This document shows, piece by piece, positions 51,890 through 60,338 of a stretch of 64,000 bases of DNA. The notes under the pieces were generated by a model that was not told where the DNA came from, ran no database searches, and saw only the letters and a program-made list of their open reading frames with translations. Every line of letters begins with the position of its first letter. The first letter of the stretch is position 1. Origin of the DNA: Clostridia bacterium (GTDB taxonomy: Bacteria; Bacillota; Clostridia; Oscillospirales; CAG-272). The stretch is taken from positions 1-64,000 of the forward strand of contig JAGALA010000015.1 in assembly GCA_017625935.1 (NCBI GenBank). The letters run 5' to 3'. A program made the position numbers and the translations under genes.

Positions 51890-52058
51890 TTTGATTCCAT
51901 ACAATGCGTTGCATTGATTCCATACCGCCTTTGGCGGATTCCATACAACCTGCGGTTGATAATATACACATCTGCGATGTGATGATATGCACGCAAAAAT
52001 GCGTGATTCCATACAATGCGTTGCATTGATTCCATACAACCTGCGGTTGATAATATAG
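51863..52058. repeat. Array of 9 short hairpins with GATTCCATAC linkers
   Basis: Nine hairpins alternate with 10-nt linkers, mostly GATTCCATAC (variants GATTCCATGC, GATAATATAC, GATGATATGC). Hairpins: ACC-TGC-GGT (51863), AAGC-ATA-GTTT (51882), AATGC-GTT-GCATT (51903 and 52015), CGCC-TTT-GGCG (51926), AACC-TGC-GGTT (51947 and 52038), ACATC-TGC-GATGT (51968), ACGCA-AAAA-TGCGT (51991). Stems of 3-5 bp differ but all pair (one G-T). The array starts inside the ribokinase gene and ends at a terminator. Confidence 0.85.
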
Positions 52059-52094
52059 CACCCTGTGTCGATTTTAGACACAGGGTGCTGTTTT
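52057..52094 (+). terminator. Terminator after the ribokinase gene and array
   Basis: AGCACCCTGTGTC (52057-52069) pairs perfectly with GACACAGGGTGCT (52077-52089), then GTTTT. The array would therefore be transcribed as the 3' UTR of rbsK. Confidence 0.88.
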
Positions 52095-52120
52095 GTAGGG
52101 GAGGGGCTTGCTCCTCCCGT
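52095..52120 (+). repeat. Dispersed GTAGGGGAG hairpin element, copy 5
   Basis: GTAGGGGAGGGGCTTGCTCC followed by TCCCG forms a hairpin (GGAG with CTCC). It lies right after the terminator. Confidence 0.62.
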
Positions 52121-52125
52121 CTTTG

Positions 52126-53823
52126 TTATTTGTTCAATTTCTCCATCGTTGTGCGCACGCGCTCGCTGTTTACCTTTAGCACGCGGCGGTCGTAGGTTAA
52201 AAAGCCGTTTGTTTCGTCCTCAACGTCGGAGAGCTGGGTGTAGATTGCACCGCACAAGCCGTTTTTCACGTTTGGGATAACCTCATTTTCATATAGATCA
52301 ATCAGCGCGTTTTCAAACTCATCTTGGTTTTCAAATTTTTTGTAGCCGTATGTCTTTTGTAGGTTGGCGGAATGCTCCTTGATTTTGTAGGAATAACCGC
52401 CAAATTCCGAAAGAATTATAGGCTTTTCTCCCTTCGCCCCCTTGAGCTTGACAGCCTTGAAATAAACGTGCAGACTGTTTACGTCGCTTTCGTTTTTCCT
52501 AAACCAGCCCGAGGTTGTATCAATTATGCGCGTGGAGTCAAGCTCACGCATAAGGCGGTACATTTTGTCAGCCTCAAATTGCCCCCAGCCCTCGTTAAAA
52601 ATAGTGTAATAAACGACACAGGGGTGGCTATAAAGCTGAGAAACGGTGCGCTTCATCCCCTCGTAAAACGCATCACGCTCGCGTGGTGTGCGCTTCTTTT
52701 CACGCAGGTTTTTGATGCCTATTGTGGGCAGGGCAGTATCGCGGAAAAATGAGTATTTTCCGTTGTTTACCATATCCTGAAAAACAATCATTCCAAGCTT
52801 GTCGCATTGGTAGTAAAATTCCTCGGGCTCAACCTTTATATGCTTTCTTAATGTGTTGAAGCCGAGGGACTTCATAGCTAAAATATCGCGCGCATACTCA
52901 TTTGGCGAGGCGGGAGTGTAAATTCCGTCGCTGAAATAGCCTTGGTCAAGCACGCCGTTAAAGAAATATACCTTTCCGTTTAGTAAAATGCGCGGAATAC
53001 CGTCGATTTTTTTAATTTCAACTGTGCGAAGCGCAAAATACGAGTCTATTTTGTCCTCACCGCTTCTTGCCGTGAAGTAATATAGGTGTGGACTTTCGGG
53101 CGACCAAAGGGTGGGTGAGTCGATTTTTATTTCGCATTTGCCGTTTTCGATAGTGTATATTTTGTCACCCTCGGGTAAGTGGAGCTCAACCTCACCGCCT
53201 TCAATTCCGTCAAAGAAAATACGGCAAAAGTCCGACCCTGTGTCGATTTTAAGCGATTTTATATACTCGCTCGGCACGCTTTCCAGCCACACGCTCTGCC
53301 AAATTCCCGAAATGGGAGTGTACCACATTCCGCCGCGCGCAAGGCGCTGCTTACCGTATGGGTAAATATGCGAGCTTAAATCGTCAACCACCTCTAAGCA
53401 CAGCTCGTTTTCTTTCTTTAGCTTATCGGTAATATCAAACGAAAACGCATCGTAGCCGCCTGCGTGCGTACCGAGAAGTGTGCCGTTTAAGTAAATAGCC
53501 GCGACGCCGTCGATAGCACCGAAATGCAAGATAACGCGCTCCTTGATAAAGCCGTCATTAAGCGAAAAGCGCTTTTTATAGACAAGGGGTGCGCCGTTTT
53601 TATAGACACGGCATACGCCGGATAGGAGGGACTCGGGTGCAAACGGCACGTTTATCTTGCCTGAAAAGTCCTCACATTCAAAGTCCCATTCGCCGTTTAA
53701 CGAGAAAAACGAATATCTTACGAGCATTTTTCTTGGGTAATAGCTGTCGTATTCTCTTGCGGGATTGCCGCTATTTAGAAGCGCCTCGCCCTCTTTAGTT
53801 GTAAGATGCTTGATTTCTGTCAT
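52126..53823 (-). CDS. GH2 family beta-glycosidase
   Basis: The 565-aa protein has the three-domain GH2 core: sugar-binding jelly roll (about 30-185, with GAIDGVAAIYLNG), Ig-like domain (about 186-270) and TIM barrel. The acid/base is Glu 411 in IFNEGWGQFE and the nucleophile Glu 473 in ILSEFGG. It may be a beta-galactosidase, glucuronidase or mannosidase: the sequence does not settle this, and the length without C-terminal extra domains is short. No signal peptide, so it acts in the cytoplasm. GAGGT precedes the ATG. Divergent from the YitT gene. Confidence 0.87.
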   Translation of the reverse strand: MTEIKHLTTKEGEALLNSGNPAREYDSYYPRKMLVRYSFFSLNGEWDFECEDFSGKINVPFAPESLLSGVCRVYKNGAPLVYKKRFSLNDGFIKERVILHFGAIDGVAAIYLNGTLLGTHAGGYDAFSFDITDKLKKENELCLEVVDDLSSHIYPYGKQRLARGGMWYTPISGIWQSVWLESVPSEYIKSLKIDTGSDFCRIFFDGIEGGEVELHLPEGDKIYTIENGKCEIKIDSPTLWSPESPHLYYFTARSGEDKIDSYFALRTVEIKKIDGIPRILLNGKVYFFNGVLDQGYFSDGIYTPASPNEYARDILAMKSLGFNTLRKHIKVEPEEFYYQCDKLGMIVFQDMVNNGKYSFFRDTALPTIGIKNLREKKRTPRERDAFYEGMKRTVSQLYSHPCVVYYTIFNEGWGQFEADKMYRLMRELDSTRIIDTTSGWFRKNESDVNSLHVYFKAVKLKGAKGEKPIILSEFGGYSYKIKEHSANLQKTYGYKKFENQDEFENALIDLYENEVIPNVKNGLCGAIYTQLSDVEDETNGFLTYDRRVLKVNSERVRTTMEKLNK

Positions 53824-53891
53824 AATTTACCTCGCTTGCCGAGGGGTATCGCGGATAAGCCGTGATTGCCTCGCGTAAATTCTATGTAATT

Positions 53892-53920
53892 ATTTTATCA
53901 CCCGCGCGCGCTTTTTTCAA
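53892..53920 (-). promoter_or_regulatory. Promoter of the GH2 gene
   Basis: On the minus strand TTGAAA (53915-53920) and TAAAAT (53892-53897) are 17 bp apart, with a GC-alternating spacer (GCGCGCGCGG). Confidence 0.65.
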
Positions 53921-53923
53921 TAC

Positions 53924-53952
53924 TTGACAAAGTATTTTTAGTATTATATAAT
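53924..53952 (+). promoter_or_regulatory. Promoter of the YitT gene
   Basis: TTGACA (53924-53929) and TATAAT (53947-53952) are 17 bp apart, a perfect consensus. The divergent GH2 -35 box is only 3 bp away. Confidence 0.88.
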
Positions 53953-53970
53953 AAAATCGAAAAGGTATGA

Positions 53971-53990
53971 CGTGATGTAGCCACATCACG
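53971..53990 (+). promoter_or_regulatory. Leader hairpin before YitT
   Basis: CGTGATGT-AGCC-ACATCACG is a perfect 8-bp hairpin near the predicted transcript start (about 53959). It lacks a T run, so it more likely stabilises the mRNA or binds a protein. Confidence 0.5.
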
Positions 53991-54031
53991 TTTGAAACAA
54001 GGCTTTTATAGCTAACTATATAGGAGGCATA

Positions 54032-55117
54032 ATGGAAGAAAGCAAGAATTTAACGCCCACCGAGGGCGAAAGCCAAGCGGAGCTAACCCCCGCGGTTGAG
54101 GGCGCAGAGAAGGAAAAGCACCCAAAGGTTAAAAAGAAAATAAACCTCAAATGGCTTGACGGAATTGAGGAAAAGCCAAGAAAATTAAAGGAAACGCCCG
54201 ACGTCAACGCCTTGCCGCAAACGCGCGGTGCAAAATTTTGGCGCGGTGTCTGGTCGTATCTTCTAATCACCTTTGGCACAGCGCTCATAGCGGCGGGAAT
54301 TTATTTCTTCAAGTTCCCCAACCACTTTACAATCGGCGGCGTCAGCTCAATGGCGGTTTTGCTTGCGGAGCTTTTCGGCGGCGTAATCTCGGAATCGTGG
54401 ATTATGTCGATACTCAATATTGTGCTGCTTGTTGTTGCACTTATCATTTTCGGCAAAAAATTCGCAATTAAAACCGTATATTCGAGCTTGCTTTTGAACG
54501 TAATCGTTGTCGCGCTTGAATATATCTTCCCTATGAAGGATGCAAGCGGTAATTACGTAACGCTCACGAGTGAGCCGTTTCTTGAAATGCTCCTTACCAT
54601 CGGCGGCATTGCCGTCGGCAGTGCAATTCTTTTCAGCCAGGGCGCGTCCTCGGGCGGCACGGATATCATCGCTATGATTTTTAAGCGCTTCACCAACCTA
54701 AATATCGGCACGGCGCTTATTATTTCCGATGCGGTTATCGTTGCGCTTTCTCCGTTTGTTTTCCACGGACTTGAAAACTATATGACTATATTCCTTTGCT
54801 CGGTAACGGGACTGCTCTTAAAATCGTTTATTGTCGATAACGTAATGGACGGCATCAACCTAAACAGATGCTTTATTATCGTAACCGACAAGCACGATGA
54901 GGTGTGCGAGTTTATACACACAAAGCTCCACCGCGGAGCAACGGTTTCAAGCTGCGAGGGCTCGTTTACACACGAGGAAAAGAAAATGATTATAACTGTC
55001 TTAAACAGAACACAGGCATCGATTTTGAAGGCGTACCTAAAGCAAACAGACCCACACGCGTTTACAATAATAACGAACTCAAGTGACATTCAAGGCAAGG
55101 GCTTCAGAATGGTATAA
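54032..55117 (+). CDS. YitT family membrane protein
   Basis: The 361-aa protein has a charged N-terminal tail (about 1-65, rich in Glu and Lys), five membrane segments of the YitT/DUF161 domain (about 70-260, including GVSSMAVLLAELFGG, the QGASSGGTDIIAMIF motif and NLNIGTALIISDAV) and a C-terminal DUF2179 soluble domain (about 285-361, HRGATVSSCEGSFTHEEKKM). The function of the family is unknown. AGGAGG precedes the ATG. Two lipoprotein genes follow, with 11 nt to the first. Confidence 0.92.
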   Translation: MEESKNLTPTEGESQAELTPAVEGAEKEKHPKVKKKINLKWLDGIEEKPRKLKETPDVNALPQTRGAKFWRGVWSYLLITFGTALIAAGIYFFKFPNHFTIGGVSSMAVLLAELFGGVISESWIMSILNIVLLVVALIIFGKKFAIKTVYSSLLLNVIVVALEYIFPMKDASGNYVTLTSEPFLEMLLTIGGIAVGSAILFSQGASSGGTDIIAMIFKRFTNLNIGTALIISDAVIVALSPFVFHGLENYMTIFLCSVTGLLLKSFIVDNVMDGINLNRCFIIVTDKHDEVCEFIHTKLHRGATVSSCEGSFTHEEKKMIITVLNRTQASILKAYLKQTDPHAFTIITNSSDIQGKGFRMV

Positions 55118-55128
55118 AGGAGAAGACA

Positions 55129-58100
55129 ATGAAAAAGATTTACTTTGCGATTATAGTAATAGCTACGGTGCTTCTTGCGCTTATGCTTTCTTCCTGCGCG
55201 TGCAAGCACGAGTTTGGTGAGTGGCAGGAAACAAAAGCCCCCACCTGCAAGGACTACGGCACGAGCGAGCGCGTTTGCGCAAAATGCGGCGAGGTTGACT
55301 CAAAAATGCTTCAACCGACCGATTCCCACGTGTATGGCGATTGGGAAACAACCGAAAAAGCAACCTGCATTGGCTTAGGCATCGAGACGCGCACCTGCTC
55401 CGTTTGCGAAAAAACCGAGGAGCGCGGCTTACCTATCGATATTGGTGCGCACGTTTTTGGCGAATGGGTTGAAACGAAGGCACCAACCTGCTCCAAAAAC
55501 GGAGCTAAGGAAAGGACCTGCACGCTTTGCGAAACGAAGGAAAATGCGGTTGTACCAAAGCTTGAGAATGGCGGACACTCCTTTGGAGAATGGAAAATTT
55601 CGATAGAGCCAACCTGTTCCGCCGAGGGACAAAGGGTGAAATTCTGCGCGTATTGCGAAAAGCCCGAATATGAAACACTTTCCCCGCTTGACAAGGGCGG
55701 CCACTCATACGGCGAGTGGTACACGGTAAGCGAGCCAACCTGCGTATCGGAGGGAACAGAGGCACGAGATTGCGTTTACTGCGATAATAAGGAGGAGAGG
55801 GCAATACCCGTAAACGAGGATGCGCACTCCTTTGGCGACTGGGAAGTTTCCGTTGAGCCAACGTGCTCGACCAAGGGCGAAAGAAAAAGACAGTGCGAAT
55901 ATTGCAAAATTTTTGACGTTGAGGAAACAGCTCCGCTTGATGAGGGCGGACATGCCTTTGGCGCTTGGCAAACTACGGTAAAGCCAAGCTGCGAGAGCGA
56001 GGGAAAGGAGGCGCGTGAGTGTGTTCTTTGCGGTATCATTGAGACAAACGTGCTCCCAAAATTACCTATTGTATATACGATAACATTAGATATTGACGGC
56101 GAAAAGAGAGTTGTAAATCTCCCCGAGGACGGCATTTACTCGCTTGATGCTCCAACGAAGCTCGGCTACGATTTCGTCGCTTGGTACGAGGGCGAAAACG
56201 AGTTTGCCGCAAGCGGTAAAATAAGCGAAAGCAAGGAAATATCAGCGCGCTTCGAGGTTGCCCCAACTCTCACCTTTAACGAGCTTAAGACAAGACTTGA
56301 GGGCGGCTGTGATAAGATTTTACTCTCGGCAGACATTGAAATCACCGACACGGTTTACGTGCTCGGTCAAACAGTAATTACATCAAACGGCGACTACACC
56401 TTGACAAGAGGCGCGGATTTTTACGGCGATATTTTCGTGCTCGGAGAGGATGAAAACGGCAGAAATACAATTTTAAGCGGCAAATTCCCGTCACTCACCT
56501 TAAAGCCCGAGGGTGGCACGGTGACAATCGACGGTAACCGCGACAATGTAAGCGGCACGGTTCACGGCACGGTGTTCTTTATGCTCAACGGCACAACCTT
56601 GAATATTTACGATGGCGTAACGGTAAAGAACAACCTTAAGCTTTCAAACGAGCGCGCACTTAACACAAAGTACGCCTTGAATGGCGAACCGCTTATCGGC
56701 GGTAGCGTAATGATAATTGACGACGGCGTTTTCAATATGTACGGCGGCGAAATTTCGGGCAACGCAGTTAACCTAAAGTATTCATCCGCGACACCCGAGG
56801 AGGAAAGAGTGGAGGGCTACCGCGATTCAAGCTACGGCGGTGCGATTTACTCAATAGGCGCGATAAATATCTACGGCGGCAAAATTTCGGACAACGAGGC
56901 AAGCTACGGCGGTGCAATCTTTACCTCGCGCACCTTCAATATAGAGGGCGGCACGTTTGAGGGCAACCACGCAAGCTCATACGGCGGTGCGCTCTTTGGC
57001 TCGAACAACGGCTCGGGCATTCACTATATCGGCTCGCCAAACGGCGACAAAAAGGAAATAAGCGTTGTTTTCCGCGGCAACACAGCCAAAGGCGGCGGCG
57101 CGATTTACCACCAATACAATAACGCAACGGTTATTTACGGAAACACACTATTTGAAGAAAACCAAGCACTTGGTAAAATGGGCGGCGCAATCTTCACAGG
57201 CGGCGAGCTTATTATTTACTATGCGGAATTTAAAAACAACATAGCGGCAGACCGCGGCGGCGCGCTTTACGGCACGTATTCGGCGGCGGACAAGGCGGTA
57301 CGCGTTATCGACATCAAGGAAGCAATCTTTGAGGGTAACTCGGCGGCGCGCGGAGGCGCAATTGCCGCATCAGCCACACAGGATGCAGAGGATACAGGCG
57401 CGATTTTCGAGCTTGGAAACGTAACGTTTAAGAACAATACCGCATTCAAAACCGAGCATTCAACCCCGACCTTTATCGATAACTGCGACAGAGAGGGCGT
57501 ATCAAGGAATTATAACGGTAACGGTGCGGTTGCACACTTCACCGCTAAGTGCGAAATCCATTTTGGCGGAAGAGTAGTATTTGAGGGCAACGCGGCAGAG
57601 TCCAAGGGCGGCGCGCTGTACCTCACCAACCAAGCAAAGCTCAAATCCATTGACGGCTCGTCCTTGCTCTTTAAGGACAACCAAAGCGCAGGCTACGGCG
57701 GTGCAATTTACTTAACAAACGCATCAAGCGCGACACTTTTTGACGTAGAGTTTATCTCAAATAAGGCGCAAAGCGGCGGTGCACTTGCACTCTTTGCGTC
57801 CTCGGCGGTATCTCTTTGCGACGTGACTGCAAGCGCAAATGAAGCAAGCGGAGCGGGCGGCTTTGCAAGGGCAGAGCTTTCCGAGCTTGAAATTTCATCA
57901 AGCAAAATAGAATCAAGCATTAAAAACAATACCTCAAAGAATTCAAGCGCGGGCGCATTTTATCTTGAGGGCGCGGTGCTCGAGTTAAAGGGTAACGAAA
58001 ATACAGGTATTCTCATCGAGGGCAACACGTCAGATGCACAGGGCGGTGTAGTATGCGCATATATCGGCTCGCGCGAAATTACCGTGACTAACGCGGAAAC

Positions 58101-60327
58101 AGGCGAGGAAACAACCGAAACCGAGAGCGTGCGTTCAACGGTAAACGCAAGCTACGTAACGTTTAAGTCAAACGTAGCAAACGCGCCCGAGCAATACGGC
58201 GGCGGTGCAATTTACGCATCCAACACAGACTTAGTTATCGAAAATTCAAGCTTTGACTCCAACTCCGCGGTTTACGGCGGTGCGGTTTCGCTTTATTCGG
58301 GCTCTGAATTCAAGGCGATCAATACCGTATTTACAAACAACACAGCAAAAGCAAACGGCGGTGTTATGTACACCTCAAAATCAAATGCTATCTTTGAAAA
58401 CGTAACGGTAAACGGCAACTCGGCAACAGGCTATACAAAGACGGAAACGACAACCAACGAGGAAACGGGCGAACAAACAACAACCGAAAAATACGTAAAC
58501 GGTCAGGGCGGCGCTTTCTTCTTTAACTCCACCTCAACCGCTACCTTCACGGGTGTATCGGCAAGTATCAACTCAGCTGATGTCGGCGGCGTTGTATTCG
58601 TTGCGTACTCCACGGTTACTGTAAACGGAGAGGAGAATGCGTTCAGCGAAAATACCGCAATCACAAACGGCGGTGCGTTCTACCTATCAAGCGATTCAAG
58701 CTTGACACTTGAATTCATCAGCGCGACCAAAAACCAAGCTGAAAACGGCGGCTTTATCTATGCTGACGAGGCAACGTTAATTAAAATCAGCGGTGAGGGC
58801 AACGTAATTTCAGAAAACAAGGCAACCTCAGAAGCAAATCAATACGGTGCGGGCGCAATTTATATTTACAAGACCGAGACGCAAATTTTTGGTGTGACCT
58901 TTGAGAAAAACACAGGCAACTGTGGCGGCGCTATCGGCGTGCGCGGTTCAAATTTGGAAATTAGCGGCTGTATCTTCAAGGATAACTCGGGCACAGGCAC
59001 GGGTGGTACAATTTACGTAAACACCTCTGACGTAACGCTTGACGGCTGTACCGTGAGCGGCAGCGTATCGGGCGGCAACGGCGGCGCGATTTATTCAACC
59101 ACGTCAACCGTTAACACAAGCAATACGGTATTTGAAAATAACTCCTGCGGATCAAATTACGGCGGTGTTATTTACTTAACAAAGACAAGCTACACCTCGG
59201 TTGATGATACCTTTAAGGGTAATACCTCAAAGCACGGCGGCGCGGTAGCTGTTAACTCAAATTCAAGCTTTGTCGTAAGCGGCGCGGAATTTGCAAACAA
59301 TACATCAAGTGCAAACGGCGGTGCAATTTGGGTAGGCGGCACGTCCCTTGAAATCACCGAAAGCGTAATTAAAGGAAACGAGGCAAGCCTCGGCGGCGGT
59401 ATTTACGTAACAGGCGCATCAACAACCGTTATTGGTAACGACATTGAAATTTCACAAAATATCGCAAACGAAAATTCATTAGATGGCTACGGCGGCGGTA
59501 TTTATATTACAAACGGCGCACAGGTGACACTAACCGACCTTACAATAAATCAAAATAAAGCCGCAAACGGCGGCGCGATAGGTGTGCTTAACGGTGCATC
59601 CCTTACCGTAAACGGAATAAGCGCAAGCGGAAACGAAGCACACGGCTACACCGTTGACGGCGTAACGTCGGGCGGTAACGGCGGCGTTATTCACGCGGGC
59701 GCGGTAAAAGCAACCGATGAAATTGTGGGTGCAAAATCTATCACAATTGGCAAGGGCACAAAAATAACGTCAAATACCTTTGTGGGCAACTCGGCAAACA
59801 ACGGCGGCGGTGCAATTTATATCTATAATACCGAAACTGCCTTTACAGCAAATGAAATTGTGGCAAGCGGTAACGAGGCAACGAAAAACTACGGCGGTGC
59901 GCTTTATATTAGAGGCGCATCAATTACCGTAAATATCGGCACAATTGAATCAAGCGATAACCACGCGGGCTCAAACGGCGGTGCGGTTTACCTTTACGCA
60001 TTTAAGGGTGGCAAGATTGACAAGCTGACTGCAAACGGAAACACCACTAACACCTCGGGCGGCGCACTCTATATTGCGGGAAGCGCCGAGGTTACAATCG
60101 GCGAGCTTTACGGCTCAGGTAACACAGCGACGACAGACGGCGGATATGCATATATCGGCACATCGACAGTTATAATCAACGGCGGTGAGATAGGCGACAG
60201 TAACGATGCAAACGGATATTCGCTTTATTTGGGCTATAAGGTGAGCATAAACACAAGCAAATTTACTTACCCCGAGGGTGAGCTTTTTGAGAAAAAAGCG
60301 GGCAATCTCGTTGAAATAACGGGTTAA
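55129..60327 (+). CDS. 1732-aa surface lipoprotein with beta-helix repeats
   Basis: Lipobox SSC (Cys 23) is followed by seven Cys-rich modules of about 40 residues (to about 304), each FGEW-like with PTC-x3-G and a CxxC pair. Next comes an InlB-like B-repeat (about 305-375, LGYDFVAWYEG). The rest (about 380-1720) is a right-handed beta-helix of the polymorphic outer membrane protein type, dozens of repeats with GGAIY or GGAVx and N-rich turns (such as NNTAKANGGVMYTSK). No catalytic residues or anchoring domain at the C-terminus: it is held by the lipid. Likely an adhesin or glycan-binding surface protein. AAAGGAG precedes the ATG. Third protein in the window with a PTC-CxxC module array. Confidence 0.85.
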   Translation: MKKIYFAIIVIATVLLALMLSSCACKHEFGEWQETKAPTCKDYGTSERVCAKCGEVDSKMLQPTDSHVYGDWETTEKATCIGLGIETRTCSVCEKTEERGLPIDIGAHVFGEWVETKAPTCSKNGAKERTCTLCETKENAVVPKLENGGHSFGEWKISIEPTCSAEGQRVKFCAYCEKPEYETLSPLDKGGHSYGEWYTVSEPTCVSEGTEARDCVYCDNKEERAIPVNEDAHSFGDWEVSVEPTCSTKGERKRQCEYCKIFDVEETAPLDEGGHAFGAWQTTVKPSCESEGKEARECVLCGIIETNVLPKLPIVYTITLDIDGEKRVVNLPEDGIYSLDAPTKLGYDFVAWYEGENEFAASGKISESKEISARFEVAPTLTFNELKTRLEGGCDKILLSADIEITDTVYVLGQTVITSNGDYTLTRGADFYGDIFVLGEDENGRNTILSGKFPSLTLKPEGGTVTIDGNRDNVSGTVHGTVFFMLNGTTLNIYDGVTVKNNLKLSNERALNTKYALNGEPLIGGSVMIIDDGVFNMYGGEISGNAVNLKYSSATPEEERVEGYRDSSYGGAIYSIGAINIYGGKISDNEASYGGAIFTSRTFNIEGGTFEGNHASSYGGALFGSNNGSGIHYIGSPNGDKKEISVVFRGNTAKGGGAIYHQYNNATVIYGNTLFEENQALGKMGGAIFTGGELIIYYAEFKNNIAADRGGALYGTYSAADKAVRVIDIKEAIFEGNSAARGGAIAASATQDAEDTGAIFELGNVTFKNNTAFKTEHSTPTFIDNCDREGVSRNYNGNGAVAHFTAKCEIHFGGRVVFEGNAAESKGGALYLTNQAKLKSIDGSSLLFKDNQSAGYGGAIYLTNASSATLFDVEFISNKAQSGGALALFASSAVSLCDVTASANEASGAGGFARAELSELEISSSKIESSIKNNTSKNSSAGAFYLEGAVLELKGNENTGILIEGNTSDAQGGVVCAYIGSREITVTNAETGEETTETESVRSTVNASYVTFKSNVANAPEQYGGGAIYASNTDLVIENSSFDSNSAVYGGAVSLYSGSEFKAINTVFTNNTAKANGGVMYTSKSNAIFENVTVNGNSATGYTKTETTTNEETGEQTTTEKYVNGQGGAFFFNSTSTATFTGVSASINSADVGGVVFVAYSTVTVNGEENAFSENTAITNGGAFYLSSDSSLTLEFISATKNQAENGGFIYADEATLIKISGEGNVISENKATSEANQYGAGAIYIYKTETQIFGVTFEKNTGNCGGAIGVRGSNLEISGCIFKDNSGTGTGGTIYVNTSDVTLDGCTVSGSVSGGNGGAIYSTTSTVNTSNTVFENNSCGSNYGGVIYLTKTSYTSVDDTFKGNTSKHGGAVAVNSNSSFVVSGAEFANNTSSANGGAIWVGGTSLEITESVIKGNEASLGGGIYVTGASTTVIGNDIEISQNIANENSLDGYGGGIYITNGAQVTLTDLTINQNKAANGGAIGVLNGASLTVNGISASGNEAHGYTVDGVTSGGNGGVIHAGAVKATDEIVGAKSITIGKGTKITSNTFVGNSANNGGGAIYIYNTETAFTANEIVASGNEATKNYGGALYIRGASITVNIGTIESSDNHAGSNGGAVYLYAFKGGKIDKLTANGNTTNTSGGALYIAGSAEVTIGELYGSGNTATTDGGYAYIGTSTVIINGGEIGDSNDANGYSLYLGYKVSINTSKFTYPEGELFEKKAGNLVEITG

Positions 60328-60338
60328 AGGAGAAAAAA

